From Calidifontibacillus erzurumensis (lineage in GTDB: Bacteria; Bacillota; Bacilli; Bacillales; Bacillaceae_J), in assembly GCF_013303125.1 (NCBI RefSeq), contig NZ_JABTTE010000006.1:1-64000 (forward strand): a stretch of DNA of 64,000 bases. Direction: 5' to 3'. The notes beneath the pieces were generated by a model. The model was given only the letters and a program-made list of their open reading frames with translations, did not search any database and was not told the DNA's origin. Shown here piece by piece: positions 7,486-15,967 of this stretch (positions within the stretch are counted from its first letter, which is position 1; each line of letters opens with the position of its first letter). Position numbers and translations under genes: made by a program.

Positions 7486-9033
7486 TTGGATATTAGTATT
7501 ATTACAAGAAAGATGGCAAATGATTTTAAAACTGAAAATGCCAGTAAAATAGCGATAAAAGAAGAGGTAGGAAGATCATGGACCTATAAAGATCTCCACC
7601 TAATATCAAATTCATACGCCAATAAACTTTTAGAAATTGGAGTTGAAAAAGGAGATCGAGTCGGTATTTTACTATATAACTGTCTTGAATATTTTGCCCT
7701 ATATTTTGCAATTGCCAAAATTGGTGCAATTGCTGTCCGGCTTAATTTTAGACTTACATGTTCAGAACTAGAATATGCATTAAACGATTCACAGACAAAA
7801 ATCCTCTGCTTCCATTCAAATTTAGCAAAGCAGCTTGAGCCTATTTATAATCAAGTTTCTGTTGAACGGTATTTTTGTCTACAAAAAAATCAAGATGATG
7901 ATATTCCTAATTGGTCTGAGCCTTGGAGTGTCTTAGAAAGTGGTCCAGTTGACGAAATTACTAAAAATAACATTAATATGAATGATCCAGTTATGTTGAT
8001 GTACACTTCTGGAACAACAGGAAGACCTAAAGGCGCAATTTGGACCCATGGAACAACACTTTGGTTTTCGAGTATTCAAGTAATGAAATGGAAATTCACT
8101 GGACAAGAAATTGGAATGACAACAGGACCATTATATCATGTTGGAGCAATGGAAGATATTGCACTTCCTATATTGCTAATGGGCGGCACAGTAATCATTA
8201 CTAAAAGCCAAGGGTTTGAGATTAAAAGAATCCTTGATGTTATTGAACACGAAAATGTTACAGACTGCTTCCTATTTCCATTTATGATTTATGAAATGCT
8301 AAATTTATCTGATATTGATGATTATAAATTAAAATCTTTAAAAACGATTTATACCGGTGGTGACCCATTAATGCCATGGGCATTAGAAACATTAAAGAAA
8401 AAATTCCCTCATCTTGGGGTAGTTCAAGTCTATGGGTTAACAGAAGGTCAGCCAATTGCTGCTTCCCTTGATCCACAGGATGCTTTTAAAAAAGGACATA
8501 CTGTTGGAAAACCGATGCCACTAACAGAAATTAAAATCATCGATGAGAATGGGGAACAACTTCCACCAGGCGAAGTTGGTGAGATTGCTATTAAAAGTCC
8601 AGGAGTTTCAGAGGGATACTGGAAGAATACTGCGGCTACATTAGAAACCTTTGTTAACGGTTGGTGCAAAACTGGTGATTTAGGGAAATTTGACGAGGAA
8701 GGATATCTAACAATTGCCGGAAGAAAGAAAGACATGATCAGAAGTGGTGGAGAAAATATTTATGCAGCAGAGATTGAAGATGTTTTGTATCGTCATGATT
8801 CTATAAAAGATGTTGCTATAATTGGAATTCCAGATCCAAAGTACATTGAGGCTGTATGTGCTGTCATAGTGAAAAAAGAAGGATCGCAACTTACCGAAGA
8901 AGAAGTGATCGATTACTGTAAAAAATATCTTGCCAGTTACAAAAAGCCTAAAAAGGTTGTTTTTGTGAATGAATTACCACGAACTCCATCAGGAAAGGTT
9001 CAGAAGTTCATTCTCCGAAAGCAATATAGTTGA
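7486..9033 (+). CDS. Acyl-CoA synthetase (AMP-binding, ANL superfamily)
   Basis: A 515-residue acid:CoA ligase. It carries the phosphate-binding loop MLMYTSGTTGRPKGA near residue 170, the adenylate-binding YGLTEGQP, the hinge region GWCKTGDLGKFDEEGYLTI, GRKKDMIRSGGENIYA, and the C-terminal catalytic lysine motif TPSGKVQKFILR. It activates a carboxylic acid with ATP to the acyl-CoA. The start is a TTG at 7486 behind AGGGGGAA. Transcription should depend on the sigma-54 promoter just upstream. Partners are an enoyl-CoA hydratase and a GntP-type permease downstream. Sequence alone does not separate fatty, crotonic or aromatic acids as substrate. Confidence 0.9.
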   Translation: MDISIITRKMANDFKTENASKIAIKEEVGRSWTYKDLHLISNSYANKLLEIGVEKGDRVGILLYNCLEYFALYFAIAKIGAIAVRLNFRLTCSELEYALNDSQTKILCFHSNLAKQLEPIYNQVSVERYFCLQKNQDDDIPNWSEPWSVLESGPVDEITKNNINMNDPVMLMYTSGTTGRPKGAIWTHGTTLWFSSIQVMKWKFTGQEIGMTTGPLYHVGAMEDIALPILLMGGTVIITKSQGFEIKRILDVIEHENVTDCFLFPFMIYEMLNLSDIDDYKLKSLKTIYTGGDPLMPWALETLKKKFPHLGVVQVYGLTEGQPIAASLDPQDAFKKGHTVGKPMPLTEIKIIDENGEQLPPGEVGEIAIKSPGVSEGYWKNTAATLETFVNGWCKTGDLGKFDEEGYLTIAGRKKDMIRSGGENIYAAEIEDVLYRHDSIKDVAIIGIPDPKYIEAVCAVIVKKEGSQLTEEEVIDYCKKYLASYKKPKKVVFVNELPRTPSGKVQKFILRKQYS

Positions 9034-9210
9034 GTTATTTAACTTTTATACAGCGGAGTTCTTCTACTTCTAAAAGTGACGAGTTCAATGCAAATTAGAA
9101 TTTCAGATAGATACAAGAAGCAGCTATAAAAAAGATATTGCCCCTCCCCTCCTTCAAGTTTTGGTATTTATTTATTTTTAAAAAATTAAAAGCTAGGAGA
9201 ATGATTGAAG

Positions 9211-10002
9211 ATGAGTAATGTTTCAGTTGTTTCATGGTCCAAACAGAATAATATTGCAACCATTATTATTAATAATCCCCCTGTTAATGTGCTTAGTGCT
9301 CATGTTGTAGAACAATTATCTATTGCCGCCGACGAAATTGAAAAAGATTCAGAAGTAAAGGTCGTTATTCTTACAGGCGCTGGAGATCGAGCATTTATGG
9401 CAGGAGGAAATATAAAAGAATTTCCAGCTTGGATGGGAAAAGGAGTTGAAGAGGCAAAACAAAAATCTCTTTGGCTTCAAGAACCTTTAAATAAAATTGA
9501 AAATATTTCTTGTCCAACAATTGCTGCAATTAACGGAGTTGCTTTAGGTGGAGGCTGTGAGCTTGCGTTATGTTGCGATATTCGAATTGCAGAGGAACAT
9601 GTTTTCATTGGGCTTCCTGAAATAAAACTGGGATTATTTCCAGGAGCTGGAGGAACACAAAGACTTCCAAGATTAATTGGAAAAGCGAAAGCAAAGGAAA
9701 TGATTTTTACGGGTGAGCCATTATCTGCAGAAGAAGCAAAACAGATTGGTCTTGTAAATCATGTTGTACCAAAAGGAAAGTCTTTAGAAAAAGCATTGGA
9801 ACTTGCTAATGTAATTAATAATTACTCTTTACCATCATTAATTTTAGCTAAACGTTCTATTGATGAAGGGTATGAAAAAATACTTAATGATGGACTCTTA
9901 ATTGAAGCTGAAAATTTTGGCCGTGTATTTCAGACGAAAGATGTTAAGGAAGGTGTAGAAGCCTTTATACAAAAAAGAAATCCTAATTTTATAGATAAAT
10001 AA
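9211..10002 (+). CDS. Enoyl-CoA hydratase/isomerase family protein
   Basis: A 263-residue crotonase-fold protein. The oxyanion-hole segment AFMAGGNIKEF, then NGVALGGGCELALCCDIRIA with one catalytic Glu, then GLPEIKLGLFPGAGGTQRLPRLIG with the second Glu, point to a true hydratase rather than a degenerate member. An in-frame TTG at 9205 is too close to AGGAGA (9195-9200), so the ATG at 9211 is chosen. A 171-nt gap separates it from the ligase gene, but no terminator is evident there. A cre-like site lies downstream, ahead of the permease gene. Confidence 0.9.
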   Translation: MSNVSVVSWSKQNNIATIIINNPPVNVLSAHVVEQLSIAADEIEKDSEVKVVILTGAGDRAFMAGGNIKEFPAWMGKGVEEAKQKSLWLQEPLNKIENISCPTIAAINGVALGGGCELALCCDIRIAEEHVFIGLPEIKLGLFPGAGGTQRLPRLIGKAKAKEMIFTGEPLSAEEAKQIGLVNHVVPKGKSLEKALELANVINNYSLPSLILAKRSIDEGYEKILNDGLLIEAENFGRVFQTKDVKEGVEAFIQKRNPNFIDK

Positions 10003-10012
10003 TTTTTTGAAA

Positions 10013-10026
10013 TGAAAGCGCTTTAT
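10013..10026 (+). promoter_or_regulatory. Candidate CcpA cre site
   Basis: TGAAAGCGCTTTAT matches 12 of 14 positions of the cre consensus TGWAANCGNTNWCA, with the invariant central CG. It lies between the hydratase and permease genes, as expected for carbon catabolite repression of permease expression. Confidence 0.6.
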
Positions 10027-10091
10027 TATTTGTTAAGATAATTGTTTTTTTGAGGATATACAACTACCCAAATAAGCAAGGGGGAGAATAC

Positions 10092-11555
10092 ATGGATGTA
10101 TTAATAATTATCCTAGCACTTGGATTACTTATGTTTTTAGCTTTTCGTGGTTTTTCAGTTATTCTTTTTGCACCATTGTGCGCATTATTCGCGGTTTTCT
10201 TAACCGATCCTACCCATGTTCTACCTTATTTTTCTAATATTTATATGGTAAAGCTGGTTGACTTTGTTAGGCTGTATTTCCCAGTTTTTATACTTGGTGC
10301 TTTATTTGGAAAATTAGTTGAAATAAGCGGTGTTGCTAAAAGTATTGCAAAAATAATTGTTCAATTTATCGGACCGAAACAAGCAATACTAGCGATCGTA
10401 TTAATGGGTGCCATCTTAACCTATAGCGGGGTAAGTTTATTTGTTGCAGTATTCGCTATCTATCCATTTGCAAATCAGCTTTTTCGTGAAGCAAATATTC
10501 CAAAACGGTTAATTCCAGCAACTATTGCGGTTAGTGCTTTTACTTTTTCTATGGATGCACTTCCTGGGTCTCCACAAATCCAGAATGTTATTCCAACGAC
10601 ATTTTTTAACACAAATATATATGCTGCTCCGTTGTTGGGGTCTATTGGTGCTATTTTTATCGCAACCTTCAGCCTATTATATTTGAATCATTGTAGAAAA
10701 AAAGCAGCCAAAATTGGCGAAGGATATTTCGGAATTGGGGATAAAGCTATAAATAAAGAAGCTGAGGCTGAATTAGCGGCAACTAGCATAGCTGCTATGG
10801 AATCAACAATGCCTTCTGAAAGTATTGCCGGAAATAAGATTACTAGAAGAGATTGGCTTGCGTTTATCCCCCTGCTCATAGTGGGAGTAATGAATAAGTT
10901 TTTTACCGAATATATTCCTGTCTGGTATGCTAATGGATTTGATTTTGCTGCTATTGGACTAGAGACATATGGAAGTGTCAATATGTCCCAGGTAATTGGA
11001 ATTTGGTCGGTTGAGTTGGCTCTAATTATGGGAATATTAGCGACAATTTTAGTGAATGTTCAAGCTGCTAAACTAAATTTTAAATCATGCATGCAAGTAG
11101 GAATAAGCGGTTCATTGCTTGCAACAATGAATACAGCATCAGAATATGGTTTTGGCGGTATTATTGCAGCATTACCGGGATTTTCTGCTATACAGGACTT
11201 TTTAACAGGATTCTTTTCCAACCCCCTCTTAAATGGAGCGATTATGACAAACGTTTTATGTGGTATCACCGGTTCAGGTTCTGGTGGATTAAGTATCTCT
11301 TTAGGGCTGATGGCAGATACGTATATTCAAGCAGCTCAAGAATATGGTATTCCATTGGAAGTATTACATCGTGTACTTGCCATGTCAGCAGGAGGCTTTG
11401 ATACATTGCCACATAACGGTGCTGTGATAACCCTCCTTCTTGTTTGTGGTCTTACTCATCGTCAAGCTTATAAAGATATTTTTGCAATTACTGTCATAAA
11501 GACACTTGCAGTATTCTTTATTATTGGTGTTTTCAGCTTGTTTGCAATTGTATAA
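10092..11555 (+). CDS. GntP-family organic acid permease
   Basis: A 487-residue integral membrane protein with about 12 to 14 hydrophobic segments. It has GntP-type features such as GALFGKLVEISGVAKSIAK near residue 70, TYSGVSLFVAVFA, SMDALPGSPQIQN, and CGITGSGSGGLSISLG with AGGFDTLPHNGA near the end. GntP carriers are proton symporters for gluconate, 3-hydroxybutyrate and related acids. The ATG at 10092 follows AGGGGGAG. It probably imports the acid activated by the CoA ligase upstream. An earlier in-frame TTG (10050) has no ribosome binding site. Confidence 0.9.
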   Translation: MDVLIIILALGLLMFLAFRGFSVILFAPLCALFAVFLTDPTHVLPYFSNIYMVKLVDFVRLYFPVFILGALFGKLVEISGVAKSIAKIIVQFIGPKQAILAIVLMGAILTYSGVSLFVAVFAIYPFANQLFREANIPKRLIPATIAVSAFTFSMDALPGSPQIQNVIPTTFFNTNIYAAPLLGSIGAIFIATFSLLYLNHCRKKAAKIGEGYFGIGDKAINKEAEAELAATSIAAMESTMPSESIAGNKITRRDWLAFIPLLIVGVMNKFFTEYIPVWYANGFDFAAIGLETYGSVNMSQVIGIWSVELALIMGILATILVNVQAAKLNFKSCMQVGISGSLLATMNTASEYGFGGIIAALPGFSAIQDFLTGFFSNPLLNGAIMTNVLCGITGSGSGGLSISLGLMADTYIQAAQEYGIPLEVLHRVLAMSAGGFDTLPHNGAVITLLLVCGLTHRQAYKDIFAITVIKTLAVFFIIGVFSLFAIV

Positions 11556-11715
11556 AGGAAATGCAGGACTCAATTATGAAAATGGATCTTTAATAGATCT
11601 TTTACTTGAGATGAAATACAGATGTTAGGAGTTGAATGAAGCCAATTTCCAGCGGAATTAATAGACCTTTTTCTAATCAAAAAAGAGAAAACCACAGCCT
11701 GAAAAAAGCCAAAAT

Positions 11716-11760
11716 AAAGAGAGTGGAGAATTAATTTTTACTCCACTTTCTTTTTCTTTT
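11716..11760 (+). terminator. Terminator after the permease gene
   Basis: AAAGAGAGTGGAG (11716-11728) pairs with CTCCACTTTCTTT (11741-11753, one mismatch), followed by T-rich sequence. Confidence 0.75.
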
Positions 11761-12026
11761 CCTGAGAAACTGGAAGGTGCCTTTTACTTTTAGAATATTT
11801 TGGACAATGAAGCGATTATAAACTCAACAATATATCAACCGAAATTCTACGAAACAATTAATTGGACGAGCACTAAAAAATTAAAAGAAATCCTTAAAGC
11901 AGTCAGTTTAAATACCAATTAAATTATTGCCACCATTTCCGCATCAATTAAGCATTTTTTTGTTGCTTGCTTTCAAATTATGATTGAATGTTTTTCCATT
12001 CTTCCTTAAAAAATTCCAATTAACTT
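11761..12026. other. Intergenic stretch with a possible gene remnant
   Basis: No intact gene. The segment 11794-11922 (plus strand) reads NILDNEAIINSTIYQPKFYE and continues 20-odd residues to a TAA. Its composition looks coding, but it lacks a start. Family not recognised; probably the C-terminal relic of a deleted gene. Confidence 0.25.
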
Positions 12027-12098
12027 TTGATTTTTTGTCACGATTTAAACAAGAAAGTTCTAGAAAAAATAGTAAAATATTGGCAGGGAGGTGAGCTT

Positions 12099-12299
12099 AT
12101 GAAAGCGAATGTTGGTCCTGTAGATAGATTGGTTCGAATTATTCTTGGATTAATCTTGTTATCATTATTATTTATTTTAGATGGTACCATAAAATACATT
12201 GGCCTAGTAGGAATTGTCTTATTGATTACAGCATTTATAAAGTTTTGTCCACTTTATCCAATCTTTAAAATTAACACAAATAAAGACGCGAAAATGTAA
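12099..12299 (+). CDS. DUF2892 (YgaP-like) small membrane protein
   Basis: A 66-residue protein, MKANVGPVDRLVRIILGLIL at the N terminus, then a second helix and CPLYPIFKINT. This is the DUF2892 family: two transmembrane helices and a Cys-Pro near the end. The start at 12099 follows GGGAGGTGAG. Members are often found near sulfur or redox genes, but no function can be given here. It is monocistronic, with a strong terminator directly after the stop. Confidence 0.85.
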   Translation: MKANVGPVDRLVRIILGLILLSLLFILDGTIKYIGLVGIVLLITAFIKFCPLYPIFKINTNKDAKM

Positions 12300-12339
12300 G
12301 TGAAAAAGGTCAACTCATAAAGCAGTTGACCTTTTTCAC
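12300..12339. terminator. Bidirectional terminator
   Basis: A perfect 16-bp stem: GTGAAAAAGGTCAACT (12300-12315) with AGTTGACCTTTTTCAC (12324-12339), lying between two convergent genes. Confidence 0.9.
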
Positions 12340-12350
12340 ATAAAAATTTC

Positions 12351-12830
12351 TTATTGTAATTTTGATAAATTCCGTTGAATCTGACCAAAATGTTTGCTGA
12401 CATGTTCTACAATTAAATGATCAACAATAAAAGAGATCGGCTTTGTTCCGAAATTAGGATTACGACTTGGAGATTCGATCGCTAAAGTTGCCTCATCTAG
12501 CCCACCTAATTTTTCTTCAACTAATGGGCGCAATGCTTTTAATTCATTCACTACATCTGAAACAGCACGAGCTTCCGTATTAGTAACAGCTGCAAGCCGT
12601 CCTGCATGTGTAAAATGTCTTCCCCATTCTGTTCCTGGGGCAGCTTTAATATTTTCGATTTCACCGATCCAATATGGAACTGCTTCAGCTACATGGCAAA
12701 TAATTTGCATAATTGACCATTCTTCTGGTGTTGGATTTTTGCGAATAATATCTTCTGATAGATTTTCAACGGTTTCTATGATTTTATCTAATGATTTTTG
12801 CACAGATTGAATTGATTCTTGAATCGTCAT
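12351..12830 (-). CDS. DinB/YfiT-fold thiol-dependent protein, probable maleylpyruvate isomerase
   Basis: A 159-residue four-helix DinB-fold protein. The metal-binding histidine triad is visible: His46 (IICHVAE) and His143/His147 in EHVSKHFGQI. Known members include bacillithiol transferases of Bacillus and mycothiol-dependent maleylpyruvate isomerase of actinobacteria. The hydrolase stop and this start overlap (TAATG at 12832-12828), so the two are translationally coupled. An ATG at 12836 is possible but closer to the GAGGTG site. Between gentisate dioxygenase and the hydrolase, the pathway needs a maleylpyruvate-to-fumarylpyruvate isomerase. This gene is the only candidate in the window. 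That assignment is inference from fold and context. Confidence 0.8.
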   Translation of the reverse strand: MTIQESIQSVQKSLDKIIETVENLSEDIIRKNPTPEEWSIMQIICHVAEAVPYWIGEIENIKAAPGTEWGRHFTHAGRLAAVTNTEARAVSDVVNELKALRPLVEEKLGGLDEATLAIESPSRNPNFGTKPISFIVDHLIVEHVSKHFGQIQRNLSKLQ

Positions 12831-13780
12831 TAGCATTTCACCTCAACCGCCACTTTTTTTACTTTATTTTCAAGTACCCCGATCTTATCAATCTCAATTC
12901 TCACTATGTCCCCATCTTTTAAGAACACTTGTGGTTCCATTGCAAATCCTACCCCACCAGGTGTTCCAGTTAGAATGACATCTCCAGGTTCTAATGTCAT
13001 TAAATTTGATAAAAACTCTACTAAATATGGAACATCGAATACAAGATTTGCAGTATTTGTGCGCTGTCTTTCCTCACCGTTAACTGTTAAAACCATCTCC
13101 AAACCAGATGGGTTTGTCAATTCATCTGTTGTTACAAGCCATGGACCCATAGGTGCGCTGCCTTCAACCGTTTTCCCTTGCAACCATTGAAGTGTTCTAC
13201 GTTGAATATCTCGGTACGTCACATCATTAACAATCGTATAGCCAGCTACATAATCAAGTGCTTCCGCGCGAGAAACATTTCTTGCCCTTTTGCCAATGAC
13301 AAAAGCAAATTCTGCTTCATAGTCCAATTGTTCAGAAATTGGGAAAAATGGAATATCATCTTCTGGACCAATAACTGTATTCGCAAACTTAGCAAATATA
13401 ACTGGAAATTCAGGCAATTCCCGTTTCATTTCTAAAATATGTTCACGGTAATTATGTCCAACGCAAATCATTTTGCCAGGTTGCGGTACAGGTGCTTCAA
13501 CCTTTACATCATTTTTTGCAAAAACAAGCTTCCGTCCTTTATATTCATTATTTTCACAAGCGAATTTAATTGCTTCTTTAGCATATTCCATGCTTTCTTT
13601 TCCACCTTGTAAAAATCCAGTCATATCGCTAGGAACGAAAGCTTCTGCGATTTGTTTTGCTCGGATTTTTCCTTGGGAATCTAGTAAAGCTTCAAAAGCA
13701 GCATGTAAATCAACAATATTCTCATTTGTTACTGCGCCAATTCTAGATACTCCTACAGCATTAAAAGTAATTAATTTCAA
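12830..13780 (-). CDS. Fumarylacetoacetate hydrolase family protein, probable fumarylpyruvate hydrolase
   Basis: A 316-residue FAH-superfamily enzyme: an N-terminal FAA-like domain (about 1-95) and the catalytic domain (GKMICVGHNYREH, metal-binding LDYEAEFAFVIG, then GYTIVNDVTYRD, and DVILTGTPGGVGF). In the gentisate pathway this enzyme class cleaves fumarylpyruvate to fumarate and pyruvate. Translation starts at a TTG (13780) behind AAGGGGG. The promoter and the 18-bp motif shared with gtdA lie upstream. A 5-oxopent-3-ene tricarboxylate or fumarylacetoacetate substrate cannot be excluded from sequence alone, but no homogentisate genes are nearby. Confidence 0.88.
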   Translation of the reverse strand: MKLITFNAVGVSRIGAVTNENIVDLHAAFEALLDSQGKIRAKQIAEAFVPSDMTGFLQGGKESMEYAKEAIKFACENNEYKGRKLVFAKNDVKVEAPVPQPGKMICVGHNYREHILEMKRELPEFPVIFAKFANTVIGPEDDIPFFPISEQLDYEAEFAFVIGKRARNVSRAEALDYVAGYTIVNDVTYRDIQRRTLQWLQGKTVEGSAPMGPWLVTTDELTNPSGLEMVLTVNGEERQRTNTANLVFDVPYLVEFLSNLMTLEPGDVILTGTPGGVGFAMEPQVFLKDGDIVRIEIDKIGVLENKVKKVAVEVKC

Positions 13781-13829
13781 TTTTCCTAATCCCCCTTCAA
13801 AAGATTTATTATCTTTTGCTCACAAATAG

Positions 13830-13898
13830 AAAACATTATTCACTATTTCGAAAACGATAATTACTTATAAGATAAAACACTATATAGATTATTGTCAA
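13830..13898 (-). promoter_or_regulatory. Hydrolase promoter with shared 18-bp operator
   Basis: On the minus strand: -35 TTGACA (13893-13898), 18-nt spacer, -10 TATCTT (13869-13874). Just downstream, AATAGTGAATAATGTTTT (13830-13847) matches the element over the gtdA start site, a position suited to repression. Confidence 0.6.
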
Positions 13899-13954
13899 TA
13901 ATTATATTTTTTATATTTTAAGTATATTTTGTTAAATGAGTTAAGTATTTTATT

Positions 13955-13972
13955 TAAACAACGTTCACTATT
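13955..13972 (-). promoter_or_regulatory. Third copy of the gentisate operator motif
   Basis: AATAGTGAACGTTGTTTA on the minus strand differs from the gtdA copy at three of 18 positions. It lies about 95 bp upstream of the hydrolase start site. The rest of the 474-nt gap 13781-14254 holds the hydrolase and ahpF promoters and no gene. Confidence 0.55.
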
Positions 13973-14161
13973 TATGTGCTTTTTATTAATTAAAAGTGTT
14001 TATCCTACTAGTTTCTTTTTTTGAACGAAATTTTAAGCAATGAACGTCAATCTCTTACTAAGTTTTATTCAACATCACGGAAAGAATTCTTTGATGTATG
14101 AATGCCATTACACTTTGGGAACAGTTAAAAAGTAAACAAAAAAATTTGTTTGCGGAAACAA

Positions 14162-14198
14162 TTGACAAAAAAATCTTTTTATATGATAATAATTATAG
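14162..14198 (+). promoter_or_regulatory. ahpF promoter overlapped by a PerR box
   Basis: TTGACA (14162-14167), 17-nt spacer, GATAAT (14185-14190). TGATAATAATTATAG (14184-14198) matches the PerR consensus TTATAATNATTATAA at 12 of 14 specified positions and covers the -10, so peroxide-inducible derepression is expected. Confidence 0.75.
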
Positions 14199-14254
14199 TT
14201 TTAGAATTATTTTAAATAAGAAGTAAATTTCTTTTCAATAAGGAGTGCAATAGG

Positions 14255-15781
14255 ATGTTAGATGCAGAAATTAAAGCTCAGTTATCGCAATATTTACAGC
14301 TAATGGAAAATGATATCGTTATTAAATTAAGTGTAGGAAATGATCATACTTCTAAAGATATGACAGCTTTAGTTGAAGAATTAGCTGCTATGTCTTCTAA
14401 AATAAAAGTTGAAAAAACAACATTGGAAAGAACGCCTAGTTTTAGCATAAACCGCATCAATGAAGATACTGGAATTACATTTGCAGGTATTCCTCTTGGA
14501 CATGAATTTACTTCATTAGTATTAGCTCTATTACAAGTAAGTGGTCGAGCACCAAAAGTGGATGAGAAAACACTCGATCGAGTGAAAAGCTTGCAAGGAA
14601 CCTATCGTTTTGAAACTTATGCAAGTCTAAGCTGCCACAACTGCCCAGATGTTGTACAAGCATTGAATGTGATGAGCCTAGTAAATCCAAACATTACCCA
14701 TACGATGATTGACGGTTCAGTCTTTAAAGAAGAAGTAGAAAGCAAAAATATTATGGCTGTGCCAACTGTTCATTTAAATGGAGAATTTTTTAGCAGTGGA
14801 CGAATGTCTCTAGAAGAAATTTTAGCTAAACTAGGAAGTACAGAAGATCTTTCTGATTTTGCTGAAAAAGAACCATATGATGTCCTTATTATCGGAGGCG
14901 GCCCTGCAGGTGCTAGTGCTGCTATTTATTCAGCAAGGAAAGGTATTCGTACAGGAATTGTGGCTGATCGCTTTGGCGGACAAATTTTGGATACACTCGG
15001 TATTGAAAACTTTATCAGTGTCAATTACACGGAAGGCCCGAAACTTGCTGCTAGTCTTGAAGAACATGTCAAACAATATGATGTTGATATTATGAATTTG
15101 CAGCGTGCCACCCATCTAGAAAAGAAAGATGATTTTATTGAGATAACATTGGAAAACGGTGCAGTATTAAAAAGTAAAACAGTTATCCTATCAACCGGTG
15201 CACGTTGGCGGAACCTAGGTGTTCCTGGTGAAGCTGAATTTAGAAATAAAGGTGTTGCCTATTGTGCACACTGTGACGGTCCACTCTTTGAAGGAAAACA
15301 TGTAGCGGTCATTGGTGGAGGAAATTCAGGGGTAGAAGCAGCGATTGATTTAGCTGGAATTGTAAAACATGTTACCCTTTTTGCACGATCAGGCTTAAAA
15401 GCAGATCCTGTTCTAAAAGAACGTATACGTAGTCTTCCTAACGTAACGATTATCGAAAACACGAAAATTAAAGAAATTACCGGAACAAATAAAGTAAACG
15501 GTATTGACTATATCGATTGTGATACAAATGAAACTCGACATTTAGATGTTGAAGGGGTTTTTGTACAAATCGGTCATGTACCAAATACCGAATGGTTACA
15601 GAACATCGTAGAACTTAATGAACACGGAGAAATTAAAATCGGAAAGAACGGTGCTACGAATATTCCAGGGGTTTTTGCAGCAGGAGATTGCACCGATACC
15701 CCATACAAGCAAATCATTATTTCAATGGGTTCAGGTGCCATTGCCGCTTTAGGAGCATTTGATTACCTTATCCGAAATTAA
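14255..15781 (+). CDS. ahpF: Alkyl hydroperoxide reductase subunit F
   Basis: A 508-residue flavoprotein. It has two N-terminal thioredoxin-like folds with the redox pair CHNC (Cys127/Cys130), then a thioredoxin-reductase-like part with GGGPAGASAA (FAD), CAHC (Cys337/Cys340) and GGGNSGVEAA (NAD(P)H). It passes electrons from NADH to the peroxiredoxin AhpC. Length and motif positions match AhpF of other bacteria. ahpC, usually directly upstream in Bacillus, is absent here: the upstream 474 nt is non-coding. So AhpC must be elsewhere, or this protein serves another disulfide partner. The PerR-like box over its promoter supports an oxidative-stress role. Confidence 0.93.
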   Translation: MLDAEIKAQLSQYLQLMENDIVIKLSVGNDHTSKDMTALVEELAAMSSKIKVEKTTLERTPSFSINRINEDTGITFAGIPLGHEFTSLVLALLQVSGRAPKVDEKTLDRVKSLQGTYRFETYASLSCHNCPDVVQALNVMSLVNPNITHTMIDGSVFKEEVESKNIMAVPTVHLNGEFFSSGRMSLEEILAKLGSTEDLSDFAEKEPYDVLIIGGGPAGASAAIYSARKGIRTGIVADRFGGQILDTLGIENFISVNYTEGPKLAASLEEHVKQYDVDIMNLQRATHLEKKDDFIEITLENGAVLKSKTVILSTGARWRNLGVPGEAEFRNKGVAYCAHCDGPLFEGKHVAVIGGGNSGVEAAIDLAGIVKHVTLFARSGLKADPVLKERIRSLPNVTIIENTKIKEITGTNKVNGIDYIDCDTNETRHLDVEGVFVQIGHVPNTEWLQNIVELNEHGEIKIGKNGATNIPGVFAAGDCTDTPYKQIIISMGSGAIAALGAFDYLIRN

Positions 15782-15811
15782 TGGTATCTCCTTAAAAATA
15801 AATGCAAAAAG

Positions 15812-15866
15812 TGAGGGAGAATTCAGAAATCATGAACTTGATTTCTAAATTTCTCCCTTTTTTATT
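15812..15866 (+). terminator. Terminator after ahpF
   Basis: AGGGAGAATTCAGAAATCA (15814-15832) pairs with TGATTTCTAAATTTCTCCCT (15839-15858), followed by TTTTT. Confidence 0.8.
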
Positions 15867-15967
15867 AAGTGTTCTACAACAATCTTTTCAATTATTAATA
15901 ATTTTGTTTAATGCTTCTATATTGGTTATTAATAGATTGATAGATCATTTATACTTTCATTCCAATT

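Noticed and set aside
9034-9204. Second sigma-54 promoter before the enoyl-CoA hydratase gene
   Set aside because: TTGGTATTTATTTATTT has the GG element but not GC at the needed distance.
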